A DNA stretch of 64,000 nt from Nocardia thailandica NBRC 100428 (GCF_000308795.1 NZ_BAGK01000167.1:30473-94472), one strand, 5' to 3'; counted from the stretch's first letter, positions 1 through 6,416 are shown. The notes: generated by a model not told the origin, from the letters alone. Made by a program: numbers and translations.

Positions 1-227
1 ATCGCGTCGAGGCGGGACAGCTCGAGCGCGAGGTACTCCTCCGCGTTCTCGCGGGTGATCGCCGCGACGGCTTGGGTGATGTAGCGGCTCACGGTGGAGC
101 TCGATACGCCGAACTCGGCGGCGATCTCGGATTGCGACTTGCCGGCGAGGCGCATCTGCAGTGCTCGGTCGCGTCGCTCTTGGGTCTCGACGAGCTTCTC
201 GACGGGGACGGTCTTCTTTCGGGCCAT
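1..227 (-). CDS. HTH protein, probable terminase small subunit (partial)
   Basis: Seen: 75 codons are visible from an ATG at 227-225, and the gene runs off the left edge so its C-terminus is missing. It starts MARKKTVPVEKLVETQ and contains a homeodomain-like helix-turn-helix at about residues 28-52 (AGKSQSEIAAEFGVSSSTVS). Family knowledge: small terminase subunits of tailed phages have this N-terminal HTH and would bind the packaging site. Context: it is the leftmost gene of a long leftward operon, so the large terminase and structural genes would follow beyond the edge. It could also be an unrelated small DNA-binding protein. Confidence 0.6.
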   Translation of the reverse strand, partial: MARKKTVPVEKLVETQERRDRALQMRLAGKSQSEIAAEFGVSSSTVSRYITQAVAAITRENAEEYLALELSRLDA

Positions 228-276
228 GACTGGCGGGACCTCCAGGGCGCGGCGGGCTCCTGGCCGGACTCGCGTT

Positions 277-447
277 CTAGGTGGTGGGGACGGCCGCCGC
301 CTGGGCGAGCCGGGAAAGCGGCACCACTCGGGTGCCGGTTGTTGCGTTAACGGGTTGGATCAGTGCCAGCCCGTGGTGGGTGTTGAGCACCCGGTAGGTG
401 CCGGGGATGTCGGTCCGGTAGACGAGGTCACCAGGGGCGATCTTCAT
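277..447 (-). CDS. hypothetical protein, 56 aa
   Basis: Seen: MKIAPGDLVYRTDIPGTYRV at the N-terminus and an Ala-rich end, no Cys and no membrane helix. It looks like a small SH3-like beta protein (GDLVYR...YRVLN). Its ATG overlaps the stop of the upstream gene (ATGA), which supports the start. It is too short for most gene finders. Function unknown. Confidence 0.6.
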   Translation of the reverse strand: MKIAPGDLVYRTDIPGTYRVLNTHHGLALIQPVNATTGTRVVPLSRLAQAAAVPTT

Positions 448-677
448 TTCCACACCTTCGGGAGACGCGCGTACGGGTCGACCCGCTCGGGGAGCAGGTT
501 CAGCAGGTGCGCGGCCGTGATGAGGATGGCGGCGCGCACGAGCAGCGGATGCCGCTCCAGGCCGCGGTCGACGCCTTCGGAGAGCAGTTCGCCCTCGGGC
601 GCGATGATTTCGAGTGCGGTGACGACGCCGGCCAGGGTGAGCCAGAGGTGCCCGGCGCGGATCTGGGAGCGCCGCAC
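444..677 (-). CDS. DUF7427-like phage protein, 77 aa
   Basis: Seen: a hydrophobic N-terminal helix at about residues 9-25, then EGELLSEGVDRGLERHP, then a second hydrophobic helix near 48-60 and LLPERVDPYARL. This pattern (short helix, SEGVDR, LLPERVDP) resembles small mycobacteriophage membrane proteins grouped as DUF7427; assignment is from memory. Probably membrane-associated. It is translationally coupled to the 56-aa gene downstream. Confidence 0.6.
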   Translation of the reverse strand: MRRSQIRAGHLWLTLAGVVTALEIIAPEGELLSEGVDRGLERHPLLVRAAILITAAHLLNLLPERVDPYARLPKVWK

Positions 678-680
678 GGG

Positions 681-965
681 CTATTCCTCTTCGTCGTGGA
701 TGACGATGTCGGGGAAGGTGAGGGCGGCGCGCCTCTGTTCGAGCATGCCGAGCTGTACGTGCGGTGGGACAGCGTCGTCGCGGGTGAACGTGCCCACCGC
801 GGTCCAGATGTCGCCGTCCGCGTCGTAGCCGCGGCGTACCGCGATCACCATGTAGTCGGTGAGCAGTCCGGGCTCGTCGTCGCCGGGATCGTAGGCGCGC
901 CAGACGGTGTCGATCGCGTCGGTCAGGGCGTCGTCGGCGGCCTGCTGTTCAGGGGTTCGTGGCAT
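681..965 (-). CDS. DUF7213-like phage protein, 94 aa
   Basis: Seen: PRTPEQQAADDALTDAI near the start, a central LTDYMVIAVRRGYDADG and an acidic tail. This arrangement recalls a small actinophage family (DUF7213) found near tail or accessory genes; the function is unknown. It overlaps the end of nrdH by 17 bases, so the two are probably co-translated. Confidence 0.6.
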   Translation of the reverse strand: MPRTPEQQAADDALTDAIDTVWRAYDPGDDEPGLLTDYMVIAVRRGYDADGDIWTAVGTFTRDDAVPPHVQLGMLEQRRAALTFPDIVIHDEEE

Positions 966-1182
966 CGGCGGCCCACCTCAGCTTGTCGGGCGAGTAGCCG
1001 GACCAGTGGATGTCACCGACCACGACCACCGGGGTCTGCAGGTAGCCGAGTTCCCGGACAGCGGCGGCCGCGTCCGGGTCCTCGGTGACGTCGATCAGCG
1101 TGTACTCGGCCCCGAGCTGCTCCAGCTTCTTCTTCGTAGCGTTGCAGGGCTGGCAGTCGGGCTTGGTGTACACGGTGATCAA
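949..1182 (-). CDS. nrdH: NrdH-like glutaredoxin
   Basis: Role: small thiol-disulfide redoxin that passes electrons to class Ib ribonucleotide reductase, or acts as a general cytosolic reductant. Seen: 77 residues, the family's usual length, with beta-strand start MITVYTKPDC, active site CQPC at about residues 10-13, the cis-Pro loop TPVVVV and SGYSPDKL near the end, all typical of NrdH. No nrdE/F/I is present in the window, so it probably feeds a host reductase or an unseen phage enzyme. It overlaps both neighbours by a few bases. Confidence 0.92.
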   Translation of the reverse strand: MITVYTKPDCQPCNATKKKLEQLGAEYTLIDVTEDPDAAAAVRELGYLQTPVVVVGDIHWSGYSPDKLRWAADATNP

Positions 1183-1361
1183 GATTCGGTCAGTTCCTTA
1201 TTCAGTTGGTCGATTTCGGCCTCGGCGGCGGCCTGTGCCTCGGCAAGCGCTCGCTGCGCCCGCGCAAGGCGTAGCTCCGCGTCCAGCAGGCTGAACTGCG
1301 CGCTCTGCAGCGCCAGGGCGGCCTCGGCCGCCTCACGTTCGGGCGCGTCGAAGTAGCTCAC
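1179..1361 (-). CDS. hypothetical coiled-coil protein, 60 aa
   Basis: Seen: almost entirely helical, Ala/Glu/Leu-rich heptads from residue 8 to the end (LRLARAQRALAEAQAAAEAE). The start overlaps nothing, but the stop overlaps the nrdH start (ATGA). A small coiled coil of unknown role. Confidence 0.65.
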   Translation of the reverse strand: MSYFDAPEREAAEAALALQSAQFSLLDAELRLARAQRALAEAQAAAEAEIDQLNKELTES

Positions 1362-1373
1362 GATGGCTCCAGC

Positions 1374-2051
1374 TCAGTAGATCTCGCGGTACCAGACGCC
1401 CCGCGCGTAGTTCGCGTACGACCAGGGGTTGAGGTCGTAGTTGCCGTGGACGCCGGTGTGCAGGTAGCCGTGCGGGCCCGCGTCCTCGTTGCACACCCAG
1501 TCGCCGGCGTTGCACACCGTCAAGACCGGGAAGTCGCCGAAGTCGGCGTCGGTGCCCGCGGCGCCAGCGAAGATCCCGATCAGCTCGGCGGGACCGGCGA
1601 GGGGGTTGCCGGCGAGGCCGTCGCCGCCGGGTCCAGCCGCGCGCTTGGGGTCGGAGACGAGGATCGCGGTGGCGTTGGGGACGTCCTTGTGCTGGGAGAC
1701 CCAGACGTGGACGACCGCGGCGCCGCCGGAGTGGCCGAGGATCTTGATGTGGGAGCCGGGGCAGCGGCCGCGGTATTCCCAGAACAGCCGATTCAACTCG
1801 CGGACGCCGTCGTTGATGCTGATGCTGTTGTAGCCGACGGGCTGGTCCGAGGGGATGTACAGGGAGGGCTGGCCGAGGTTCGGCGGGAAGGTTTCCAGGT
1901 CGATCTGGAAGCCGCCGACGCCGAACGCGAACGTGTCCGGGCAGCCGCCGGGGCCGTCGGCGCTGGCCGCTGGTGCGGCGAGCAGGCTCGCGGTGATGGT
2001 GGACGCGGTCAGCGCGACAGCAGCGAGCAGCCGGGTGAGGGTGTGGATCAT
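1374..2051 (-). CDS. secreted cutinase-family esterase
   Basis: Role: serine esterase or lipase of the cutinase/Culp fold, expected to be exported and to act on cell-envelope lipids or polyesters. Seen: 225 residues; Sec signal peptide (Thr/Arg start, hydrophobic core, ASA cleavage after about residue 31); nucleophile Ser108 in GHSGG; Asp184 in the NAGDWVC segment; His202 in GVHGNY. This is the full catalytic triad in cutinase order, and cysteines near 37/97 and 180/187 could form disulfides. It has a good AGGAGG site 5 bases before the ATG. Odd point: phage lysin B enzymes share this fold but normally lack a Sec signal. Here it could be a lysogenic-conversion gene or an exported lysis aid. 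Phage-borne status is inferred from neighbours. Confidence 0.88.
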   Translation of the reverse strand: MIHTLTRLLAAVALTASTITASLLAAPAASADGPGGCPDTFAFGVGGFQIDLETFPPNLGQPSLYIPSDQPVGYNSISINDGVRELNRLFWEYRGRCPGSHIKILGHSGGAAVVHVWVSQHKDVPNATAILVSDPKRAAGPGGDGLAGNPLAGPAELIGIFAGAAGTDADFGDFPVLTVCNAGDWVCNEDAGPHGYLHTGVHGNYDLNPWSYANYARGVWYREIY

Positions 2052-2079
2052 GGGGGCCTCCTGGCCTGGTGAAGCTGGG

Positions 2080-2117
2080 CCCGCCGGACTCCTAGGTAGC
2101 GGGAATGGTCCGGCGGG
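2080..2117. terminator. GC-rich hairpin upstream of esterase
   Basis: Seen: perfect 10-bp inverted repeat CCCGCCGGAC (2080-2089) and GTCCGGCGGG (2108-2117), loop 18 bases. It may end the transcript of the upstream leftward genes or sit in the esterase leader. The rest of the 2052-2364 gap has only an Arg/Pro-rich open frame (2092-2289) that I do not trust as a gene. Confidence 0.5.
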
Positions 2118-2364
2118 CGGGCCGCGGCGCGCTGTGCGCTGGCTCGCGGCCCCGCCACCTAGAGGCCCTGCGGCGCGCGCGGCGTGAGATCAGCGCGGCG
2201 GCCCCGAGTGCGGGAATGGGGCACGAGGGTGGTGGCGAAATCTGGGGTACTCGAGTACGGTCGTGGTAGACGCCCCCGCGAACGTTCACGTTGGCCGCCT
2301 CTTCGCTGAATGCGGTCTTGCCTCTGCCCCTCCGGGTTACGCGAGCGGGGGCTTCGCCATACCC

Positions 2365-2712
2365 TCAGGCGGCCGTGTCGAACGGCGAGCCGAAATCCTG
2401 TACACGCTGCGGGAATAGGTCTGCGGACCAGTCAGCGGTCAAGTGCAGCTTCTCCCGGCCGTTGACAACCGTCGGCATCTCGACCGAGAACCCGGCCAGC
2501 GCAGCAGACCATCGAGTGCCCGACTGGTCCATCGTCAGGTACATGCGGAAGTCGCTCTTGGTGCGGCCGTGGTCGATGATCGCTCGCGCGGGCGCCGAGC
2601 CGACAGGCATGGTCACGAACGACTCGCCGTCGGCGAAGGTGTGTACGAGGTTGAAGTCCTTGTCCCACAGCTTGACTTGGCGGCCGTCGCACGCAGTCAA
2701 GGCATCACACAT
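2365..2712 (-). CDS. hypothetical protein, 115 aa
   Basis: Seen: beta-rich sequence with a pattern like VKLWDKDFNLVHTF and GESFVTMPVGSAPARAI, ending FGSPFDTAA. No signal peptide or known motif. Phage genomes often carry such 100-130 residue beta proteins near virion genes. It overlaps the following upstream gene by 8 bases. Function unknown. Confidence 0.65.
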   Translation of the reverse strand: MCDALTACDGRQVKLWDKDFNLVHTFADGESFVTMPVGSAPARAIIDHGRTKSDFRMYLTMDQSGTRWSAALAGFSVEMPTVVNGREKLHLTADWSADLFPQRVQDFGSPFDTAA

Positions 2713-2962
2713 CGTCGTCCTCCAGCCGGGTTTTGCGGCTGACCTTCACGAGGCGGGCGAAGACGGTGAGTGTGACCTGCACGGCTTGGTTGGCGCCGAT
2801 CGTCATCTCGTGGACGGTGACAGGGGCTTCGCGCGGCACCAGGACGGGTTTCCCGTTGATGCGGACTTCGCGGGGGACGATGATACCTGCGGCGCCGGAC
2901 CGGTCGTCGCTGTCGGTGTACTCGATGACTTCGATGTCGCAGCAATCGGGGATGTCGGCCAT
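2705..2962 (-). CDS. hypothetical protein, 85 aa
   Basis: Seen: the start at 2962 is chosen because CCAGGAGA lies just before MADIPDCCDIEVIEY. The protein is beta-rich with a PREVRINGKPVLVPREAPVT stretch, like a small beta-barrel. It is the first gene of a leftward unit that is divergent from the HTH gene at 2992. Function unknown. Confidence 0.65.
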   Translation of the reverse strand: MADIPDCCDIEVIEYTDSDDRSGAAGIIVPREVRINGKPVLVPREAPVTVHEMTIGANQAVQVTLTVFARLVKVSRKTRLEDDDV

Positions 2963-2979
2963 TCGGGTCTCCTGGTCTG

Positions 2980-2985
2980 TACGAT
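2980..2985 (+). promoter_or_regulatory. -10 box of a leaderless promoter
   Basis: TACGAT followed by exactly 6 bases and the GTG start at 2992. The same spacing recurs at 33615, 33938, 38113, 45020 and 62726. No ribosome site is visible, consistent with a leaderless transcript as is common in Actinobacteria. Confidence 0.55.
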
Positions 2986-2991
2986 CGCCGC

Positions 2992-3387
2992 GTGAAGAAG
3001 GGCTCCGATGCCGACTGGCTGCGGCGACTGGGGGAAATCGTTGTTGCGCACCGAGAATCGCTTGGAATCTCAAACCGTCACGAGTTCGCGCACCTGACCG
3101 GCCTTTCCTACCGGCTTCTCGGCGACCTTGAGCGCGGCCGCCGCGCGCTTCATCCGGCCACCTACGCGGTCCTTGAGAACGCGTTGGACTGGACTCCGGG
3201 CAGCGTGGACCGGATCGCGGATGGCAAGGACCCGGTTCGGCTTGTCCGGGTAGAAGCGCATGGTGACGAGGTGACCGTGATGTTGCAGTCGGTTCCTGAC
3301 GAGGTGTTGATGGCTGAGCTAGGTCGTCGTTTGGCCGTGCGGCGGCAGATCGGGCTCCACGGTCGCGACGTCGAGTTCACCGGGTAG
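2992..3387 (+). CDS. XRE-type HTH regulator, 131 aa
   Basis: Role: probable transcription regulator. Seen: N-terminal helix-turn-helix, residues about 8-60 (LGEIVVAHRESLGIS, EFAHLTGLSYRLLGDLERGR, PATYAVLENALDWTPGSVDR), the layout of actinobacterial XRE proteins whose HTH is followed by a TPGSV-type loop, then a short beta C-terminus. It is the only rightward gene in the first 26 kb and it diverges from 2705-2962, so it may control that promoter. Its 3' end overlaps the gene at 3319 antisense by 69 bases. Confidence 0.75.
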   Translation: MKKGSDADWLRRLGEIVVAHRESLGISNRHEFAHLTGLSYRLLGDLERGRRALHPATYAVLENALDWTPGSVDRIADGKDPVRLVRVEAHGDEVTVMLQSVPDEVLMAELGRRLAVRRQIGLHGRDVEFTG

Positions 3388-3624
3388 GTAGCGCCGACAG
3401 CCGCAGTCCGGGCCGCCTTTCGGGCACGCGCGGTCCAGCACCTCGGCGGGATCCTCGTATTCGTCTGCCCAGCGCAGCAGCGCGCGCTTCTCGCGGGTGC
3501 GCTGCGTTTGCTTGTCCGGCTGGTCGCCGCAGCCCTCGACGCAGCCGAAGCACTTGTGCATGTGCCCAGTGCCGCGGCCGTACACGAGCGGACGAGCGCC
3601 AGTCGCGCCGAGCATCCGAGCCAC
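3319..3624 (-). CDS. cysteine-rich hypothetical protein
   Basis: Seen: CFGCVEGCGDQ near residue 25 and CPKGGPDCGCRRYLPGELD near residue 70 make a likely zinc-binding set. Start is uncertain: GTG at 3624 follows the upstream stop closely; ATG at 3615 and 3561 are alternatives. The middle (RALLRWADEYEDPAEVLDRA) resembles the gene at 3776 (RATAAWRDEHGYPDDADINV), so the two are probably diverged duplicates. Confidence 0.55.
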   Translation of the reverse strand: MARMLGATGARPLVYGRGTGHMHKCFGCVEGCGDQPDKQTQRTREKRALLRWADEYEDPAEVLDRACPKGGPDCGCRRYLPGELDVATVEPDLPPHGQTTT

Positions 3625-3629
3625 CGCGG

Positions 3630-3773
3630 CTAGACGCTGTGGGCGTCGTAGGCGAGCAGGACGTCCGGGTGCAGCGGATCGAGCACTCGGTCGATCTCGG
3701 AAACGAACCCGTCGACGTGGTCGGAATCCTCCAGACCGAAGTGGATGCCGATCGCCTCCGCGACGCACCGCAC
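3630..3773 (-). CDS. hypothetical protein, 47 aa
   Basis: Seen: the GTG at 3773 is chosen because CTGGAG lies 8 bases upstream and the previous gene stops at 3776. A longer frame to 3839 would overlap it. Sequence RCVAEAIGIHFGLEDSDHVD then FVSEIDRVLDPLHPDVL is acidic and helical. Function unknown. Confidence 0.5.
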   Translation of the reverse strand: MRCVAEAIGIHFGLEDSDHVDGFVSEIDRVLDPLHPDVLLAYDAHSV

Positions 3774-3775
3774 CG

Positions 3776-4018
3776 TTACTCCAGGTGCTTCTTCACGGTT
3801 CCAGATGTTCTCCACCAAGGTCCTTCCGGGGTCTCGCATGCGGCGTCATGACACCTGCACGGCAAACCGTCGAGGATGCATGGGACATTGATGTCCGCAT
3901 CATCCGGGTAGCCGTGCTCGTCGCGCCAGGCCGCGGTCGCGCGCTTCTCGCGTCGACGGACGGCACTGTGCGTCGGCGGGCGGCAGCAGCCAGCCGAGCA
4001 GTTCGGGTGAACCATCAT
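3776..4018 (-). CDS. cysteine-rich hypothetical protein, 80 aa
   Basis: Seen: MMVHPNCSAGCCRPPTHS at the start and CRCHDAACETPEGPWW near the end; Cys/His content suggests a zinc fold. GTG at 4024 is an alternative start. It shares the RATAAWRDEHG.P core with the 3319 gene, which suggests an old duplication. Function unknown. Confidence 0.55.
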   Translation of the reverse strand: MMVHPNCSAGCCRPPTHSAVRRREKRATAAWRDEHGYPDDADINVPCILDGLPCRCHDAACETPEGPWWRTSGTVKKHLE

Positions 4019-4038
4019 CGCCACGGAGCACCGCCAGA

Positions 4039-4107
4039 TACATCTGAAAAAGAAACCCGCAGCTCAGTGGCCGAATCCGGCCGACCGGCGGATTACATCT
4101 GAAAAAG
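4039..4107. repeat. 14-bp direct repeat, two copies
   Basis: tacatctgaaaaag occurs at 4039-4052 and 4094-4107, 55 bp apart, in the 100-base gap between two leftward genes. The AT-rich block stands out from its surroundings and may be a regulator site. Confidence 0.6.
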
Positions 4108-4119
4108 GGACCGCGCCGG

Positions 4120-4434
4120 CTACAGGCGCCCCCCGCGCGTCTTCGTCGTCAGGTGCCATGCCATGCAACGGCACTGGTACACCCTTCGCGCTGGGTTACC
4201 GCCGCCCGGCGGAATCTTCCACGTGCGGCCCTTGGCCTGCATCGCGGCCTCCCGCGTCGGGAAGGACCGCTTCTCAGGATGAGGGCACAAGTCGCGGTTC
4301 TGCTCGCGGGCATGGTTCGCGGCCTTCTCTTCGGTCTTGCCACGGGTGTGTCCCGTCCACGACTTGCCGCACGAGCAGGTCACGATGTAGTCATGCTGTC
4401 CGCGCTTCTCCAGCGTGTACGTGTGCGGCTCCAC
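4120..4434 (-). CDS. zinc-ribbon protein with C-terminal YQCRCMAWH motif
   Basis: Seen: TCSCGKSWTGHTRGKTEE near the N-terminus, CPHPEKRSFPTREAAMQA in the middle and VYQCRCMAWHLTTKTR at the end. The same order (TCxCG, CPxPxKK, tEAeAA, RVYxCRCxxWH) is seen in the protein at 19931, so the two are paralogs. Zinc fingers of this kind are frequent in actinophages; role unknown. It is the first protein gene downstream of the tRNA cluster. Confidence 0.7.
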   Translation of the reverse strand: MEPHTYTLEKRGQHDYIVTCSCGKSWTGHTRGKTEEKAANHAREQNRDLCPHPEKRSFPTREAAMQAKGRTWKIPPGGGNPARRVYQCRCMAWHLTTKTRGGRL

Positions 4435-4561
4435 GCGGCCAGGATACCTAGGTGGGGAGCTGTATCGTGGTCCCCGTCTTCCACAGACCGGGCCTACCTA
4501 CGGGCAAGGCGTCCCGGCTCTTTCATGACCGACCGGCTTCTACAGTCGTCCCGCCATATTG

Positions 4562-4641
4562 TCCGGCCGGATGGAGTCGAACCACCAATGCCCGAAGACA
4601 GCTGATTTACAGTCAGCCTGCACCACCAGGTGCACGACCGG
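4562..4641 (-). tRNA. tRNA-Tyr (GTA)
   Basis: 80 bases. Acceptor CCGGTCG pairs with CGGCCGG, D stem GCAC/GTGC, anticodon stem GCTGA/TCAGC with loop CTGTAAA, long variable region as expected for bacterial tRNA-Tyr, T arm with TTCGACT. No encoded CCA. Confidence 0.93.
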
Positions 4642-4685
4642 TTGGGGTGACCGGTGGGCCTCGACCACTTCGGCTTCGGCCACAG

Positions 4686-4758
4686 TCGATCCAGGAGGAG
4701 TCGAACCTCCGACACACGCCGTATCAGGGCGCTGCTCTAACCACTGAGCTACAGACCG
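4686..4758 (-). tRNA. tRNA-Ile (GAT)
   Basis: 73 bases. Acceptor CGGTCTG/TGGATCG (three wobbles), D stem GCTC/GAGC, anticodon stem GCGCC/GGCGT with loop CTGATAC, T stem GGAGG/CCTCC. No encoded CCA. Confidence 0.9.
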
Positions 4759-4801
4759 TGGGATAGCCCGGCTGCCCTTGCGGGGAGGTCGGGCCATTGC
4801 G

Positions 4802-4874
4802 GGCCTCCGCCAGGCTTCGAACCCGGAACCTGCCGATTACGAAACGGCTGCTCTGCCAGTTGAGCTACGGAGGC
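4802..4874 (-). tRNA. tRNA-Thr (CGT)
   Basis: 73 bases. Acceptor GCCTCCG/CGGAGGC, anticodon loop TTCGTAA, T stem CCGGG/CCTGG. One T-T mismatch closes the anticodon stem, and the discriminator reads C, which is unusual for Thr. Confidence 0.88.
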
Positions 4875-4879
4875 GTATG

Positions 4880-4954
4880 TCTGCCCGGCGCGACTCGAAC
4901 GCGCGATTTCCTGCACCCAAGGCAGGCGGGATGGCCAAACTTCCCTACGGGCGG
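4880..4954 (-). tRNA. tRNA-Pro (TGG)
   Basis: 75 bases. D stem GGGA/TCCC, anticodon stem CCTGC/GCAGG with loop CTTGGGT, T stem GCGCG/CGCGC. The acceptor has one C-A mismatch. Separated by 5 bases from tRNA-Thr. Confidence 0.88.
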
Positions 4955-4960
4955 ATGTTG

Positions 4961-5034
4961 ATGCGGTGGCGGGATTCGAACCCGCGACTCTGGCTTATGA
5001 GACCAGCGAGGTAACCGAGCTGCTCCACACCGCA
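4961..5034 (-). tRNA. tRNA-Met (CAT)
   Basis: 74 bases. Anticodon loop CTCATAA. The D arm GAGCAGCTCGGTTACCTC looks like an initiator tRNA, but the 1-72 pair is T-A rather than the initiator mismatch and the anticodon stem lacks the three consecutive G-C pairs, so elongator use or a derivative of the initiator is likelier. The discriminator reads T. Confidence 0.88.
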
Positions 5035-5118
5035 ATGTATTCGCCGCGAGGTCCTGTTACCGCTGCCGCAGGTTCCGCGAATTCTCCCGGTCGCTACTCG
5101 GGAGCCGTATTGCGCGGT

Positions 5119-5155
5119 CCCCGCAGCCTCGCCGTCCGGCGAGTAATCTGCGGGG
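5119..5155. terminator. two-tier hairpin upstream of tRNA-Met
   Basis: ccccgcag (5119-5126) pairs with ctgcgggg (5148-5155), and inside it ctcgcc pairs with ggcgag. A second hairpin, ctcccg/cgggag, lies near 5083-5103. The 5035-5222 stretch otherwise has no gene I can support. Terminator or RNA-processing signal between protein genes and tRNAs. Confidence 0.45.
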
Positions 5156-5222
5156 CCACTTCCGACCACATCCGCGAACGGGTCGGCTACAGATTCAACG
5201 ATACGGCCGCGGTCAAACCGTT

Positions 5223-5468
5223 TCAGGAGAGTCCGATCGGGTCGCCGAGCACTGCGCCGTCCGTGTGCCGAAGCGGCCAGAATGTCTGTGGGTTGCCGTG
5301 CTCGTCCATGAACAGGATCCACTTGGTCCCGTCGCCGCGGATGCCTTCGATCCAGCCGGTGTGGGCCTGGAACTGCTCGCGGGACACCTCGTTGCCGGCG
5401 GCGTCGCAGTGGATGCGGGTGGCGATGGCCTCGGCGGGCTTGTAGCGGCCGATGGTGATGTTATGCAT
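5223..5468 (-). CDS. hypothetical protein, 81 aa
   Basis: Seen: the ATG at 5468 is preceded by CGGAG at 5-base spacing. MHNITIGRYKPAEAIATRI starts a beta-rich protein with WIEGIRGDGTKWILFMDEHG, a pattern like small phage SH3-type proteins. It lies inside the tRNA cluster. Function unknown. Confidence 0.65.
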   Translation of the reverse strand: MHNITIGRYKPAEAIATRIHCDAAGNEVSREQFQAHTGWIEGIRGDGTKWILFMDEHGNPQTFWPLRHTDGAVLGDPIGLS

Positions 5469-5517
5469 GGATGCTCCGGTGTGTTGTGCTGGAACATCCA
5501 TCCAGCGAGGGTGTGGG

Positions 5518-5742
5518 TCAGACGCGCGGCGGCCAGTTCCAGTGGCCCGGCGTGGGGGTTTCCGCGAACGGGACGCGTTCCTTGTGGCTGGTGCCGTTGC
5601 GGTAGATGACGAACAGGTCCACGGTGTCGTCGCCGTAGACGTGGGTGACCTTCGCCGCGACCGGCTCGGGCAGGTGTTCGCCGCCGGGCGTGCCGAACGT
5701 CTGATAGTGGACGTCGCGGCTGATGGACGGTTTCTGGCTCAT
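5518..5742 (-). CDS. hypothetical protein, 74 aa
   Basis: Seen: MSQKPSISRDVHYQTFGTPG at the start and DDTVDLFVIYRNGTSHKERV in the middle, a short beta-rich protein. Its ATG sits right at the 3' end of tRNA-Leu(TAG) (2 bases from it), so tRNA processing would free this mRNA. Function unknown. Confidence 0.65.
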   Translation of the reverse strand: MSQKPSISRDVHYQTFGTPGGEHLPEPVAAKVTHVYGDDTVDLFVIYRNGTSHKERVPFAETPTPGHWNWPPRV

Positions 5743-5743
5743 G

Positions 5744-5817
5744 TGCCCCCCGAGAGATTCGAACTCCCAACATCCTGATCCTAAGTCAGGCGCCTCTGCC
5801 AGTTGGGCCAGAGGGGC
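5744..5817 (-). tRNA. tRNA-Leu (TAG), short variable loop
   Basis: 74 bases. Acceptor GCCCCTC/GGGGGGC, anticodon stem CCTGA/TCAGG with loop CTTAGGA, T stem GGGAG/CTCTC. The anticodon TAG reads CUA Leu codons. The variable region is only 5 bases (ATGTT), whereas normal bacterial tRNA-Leu has a long variable arm. Confidence 0.87.
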
Positions 5818-5904
5818 GGGCCCGGCCGAGTTTCGCTTCATTGAGAGGCGTAGCCGGGGTGCTACTACCCGGAGAAGCGTGTACACGTTCCGAGGTTCGC
5901 TTTG

Positions 5905-5976
5905 CCAGGACGGGGAGAATCGAACTCCCGACACGCGGGTTTGGAATCCGCTGCTCTGCCACTGAGCTACATCCCA
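5905..5976 (-). tRNA. tRNA-Trp (CCA)
   Basis: 72 bases. Acceptor TGGGATG/CGTCCTG, anticodon loop TTCCAAA, T stem GGGAG/CTCCC, discriminator G as expected for bacterial Trp. One A-C mismatch in the anticodon stem. Confidence 0.9.
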
Positions 5977-6340
5977 ATGTGACGGACGCTGGCTGTTTCT
6001 AGTACTGCGCCAGTCGTTTACAGGCACCCATCCGTCCAGGGGCCGCCCGTCGTCGTCACCGCGGCGGGGAGTGCGTGCCCCTGTTGCCCCGGCGACTCCC
6101 TGTCGCCGGACCGCGAAGTTAGTGGGTGGGGAGTTTCCTAGGCTCCGACCGGGGCATGGACCGTAAGGCATGTAGTCCCCGGTGCTGCGACTTGCCCGCT
6201 GAGGCATCGGTTTCCGGCCGCTAAGCCTTCCCTCAGGCACTTGCCCGTCGGGTTGCCGACATCGCACACATTCGCGGCCCGGTCACGCATTAGCCGCTCA
6301 CTCTGTCACCACCAGCGTCGGCCGCTAAACCGACGCTTTG
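5977..6340. other. structured gene-free gap within the tRNA cluster
   Basis: 364 bases without a convincing coding frame or tRNA T arm. It holds several clean hairpins: CGGCGAC/GTCGCCG near 6090-6108, GCGTCGG/CCGACGC near 6315-6336, and repeated ggccgctaa words near 6217 and 6320. It could be an unrecognised ncRNA or decayed tRNA genes. No TTCGA T loop is present, so I reject tmRNA. Confidence 0.4.
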
Positions 6341-6413
6341 TGCCCCCCGCGCGATTCGAACGCGCATCTACGGCTGTTTGAAGGCCGCGCCTCTGCCGTT
6401 GGGCCAGAAGGGC
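6341..6413 (-). tRNA. tRNA-Leu (CAA), short variable loop
   Basis: 73 bases. Acceptor GCCCTTC/GGGGGGC, D arm nearly identical to tRNA-Leu(TAG), anticodon loop TTCAAAC, variable TAGAT, T stem GCGCG/CGCGC. Reads UUG. Like its partner it has a class I-size variable loop. Confidence 0.85.
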
Positions 6414-6416
6414 AAA

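Noticed and set aside
94..2072. Long rightward ORFs over the left operon
   Set aside because: They are antisense shadows of the leftward genes, without ribosome sites and with skewed composition.
2092..2289. 65-residue leftward ORF upstream of the esterase
   Set aside because: Arg/Pro/Ala-rich composition typical of an out-of-frame reading; it ends inside a hairpin loop.
5744..5817. Amber-suppressor tRNA
   Set aside because: The anticodon itself is TAG and reads CUA leucine codons; a suppressor would need anticodon CTA.
5977..6340. tmRNA or extra tRNA in the gap of the tRNA cluster
   Set aside because: No TTCGA-type T loop on either strand and no tag-peptide frame; only stems and repeats are visible.
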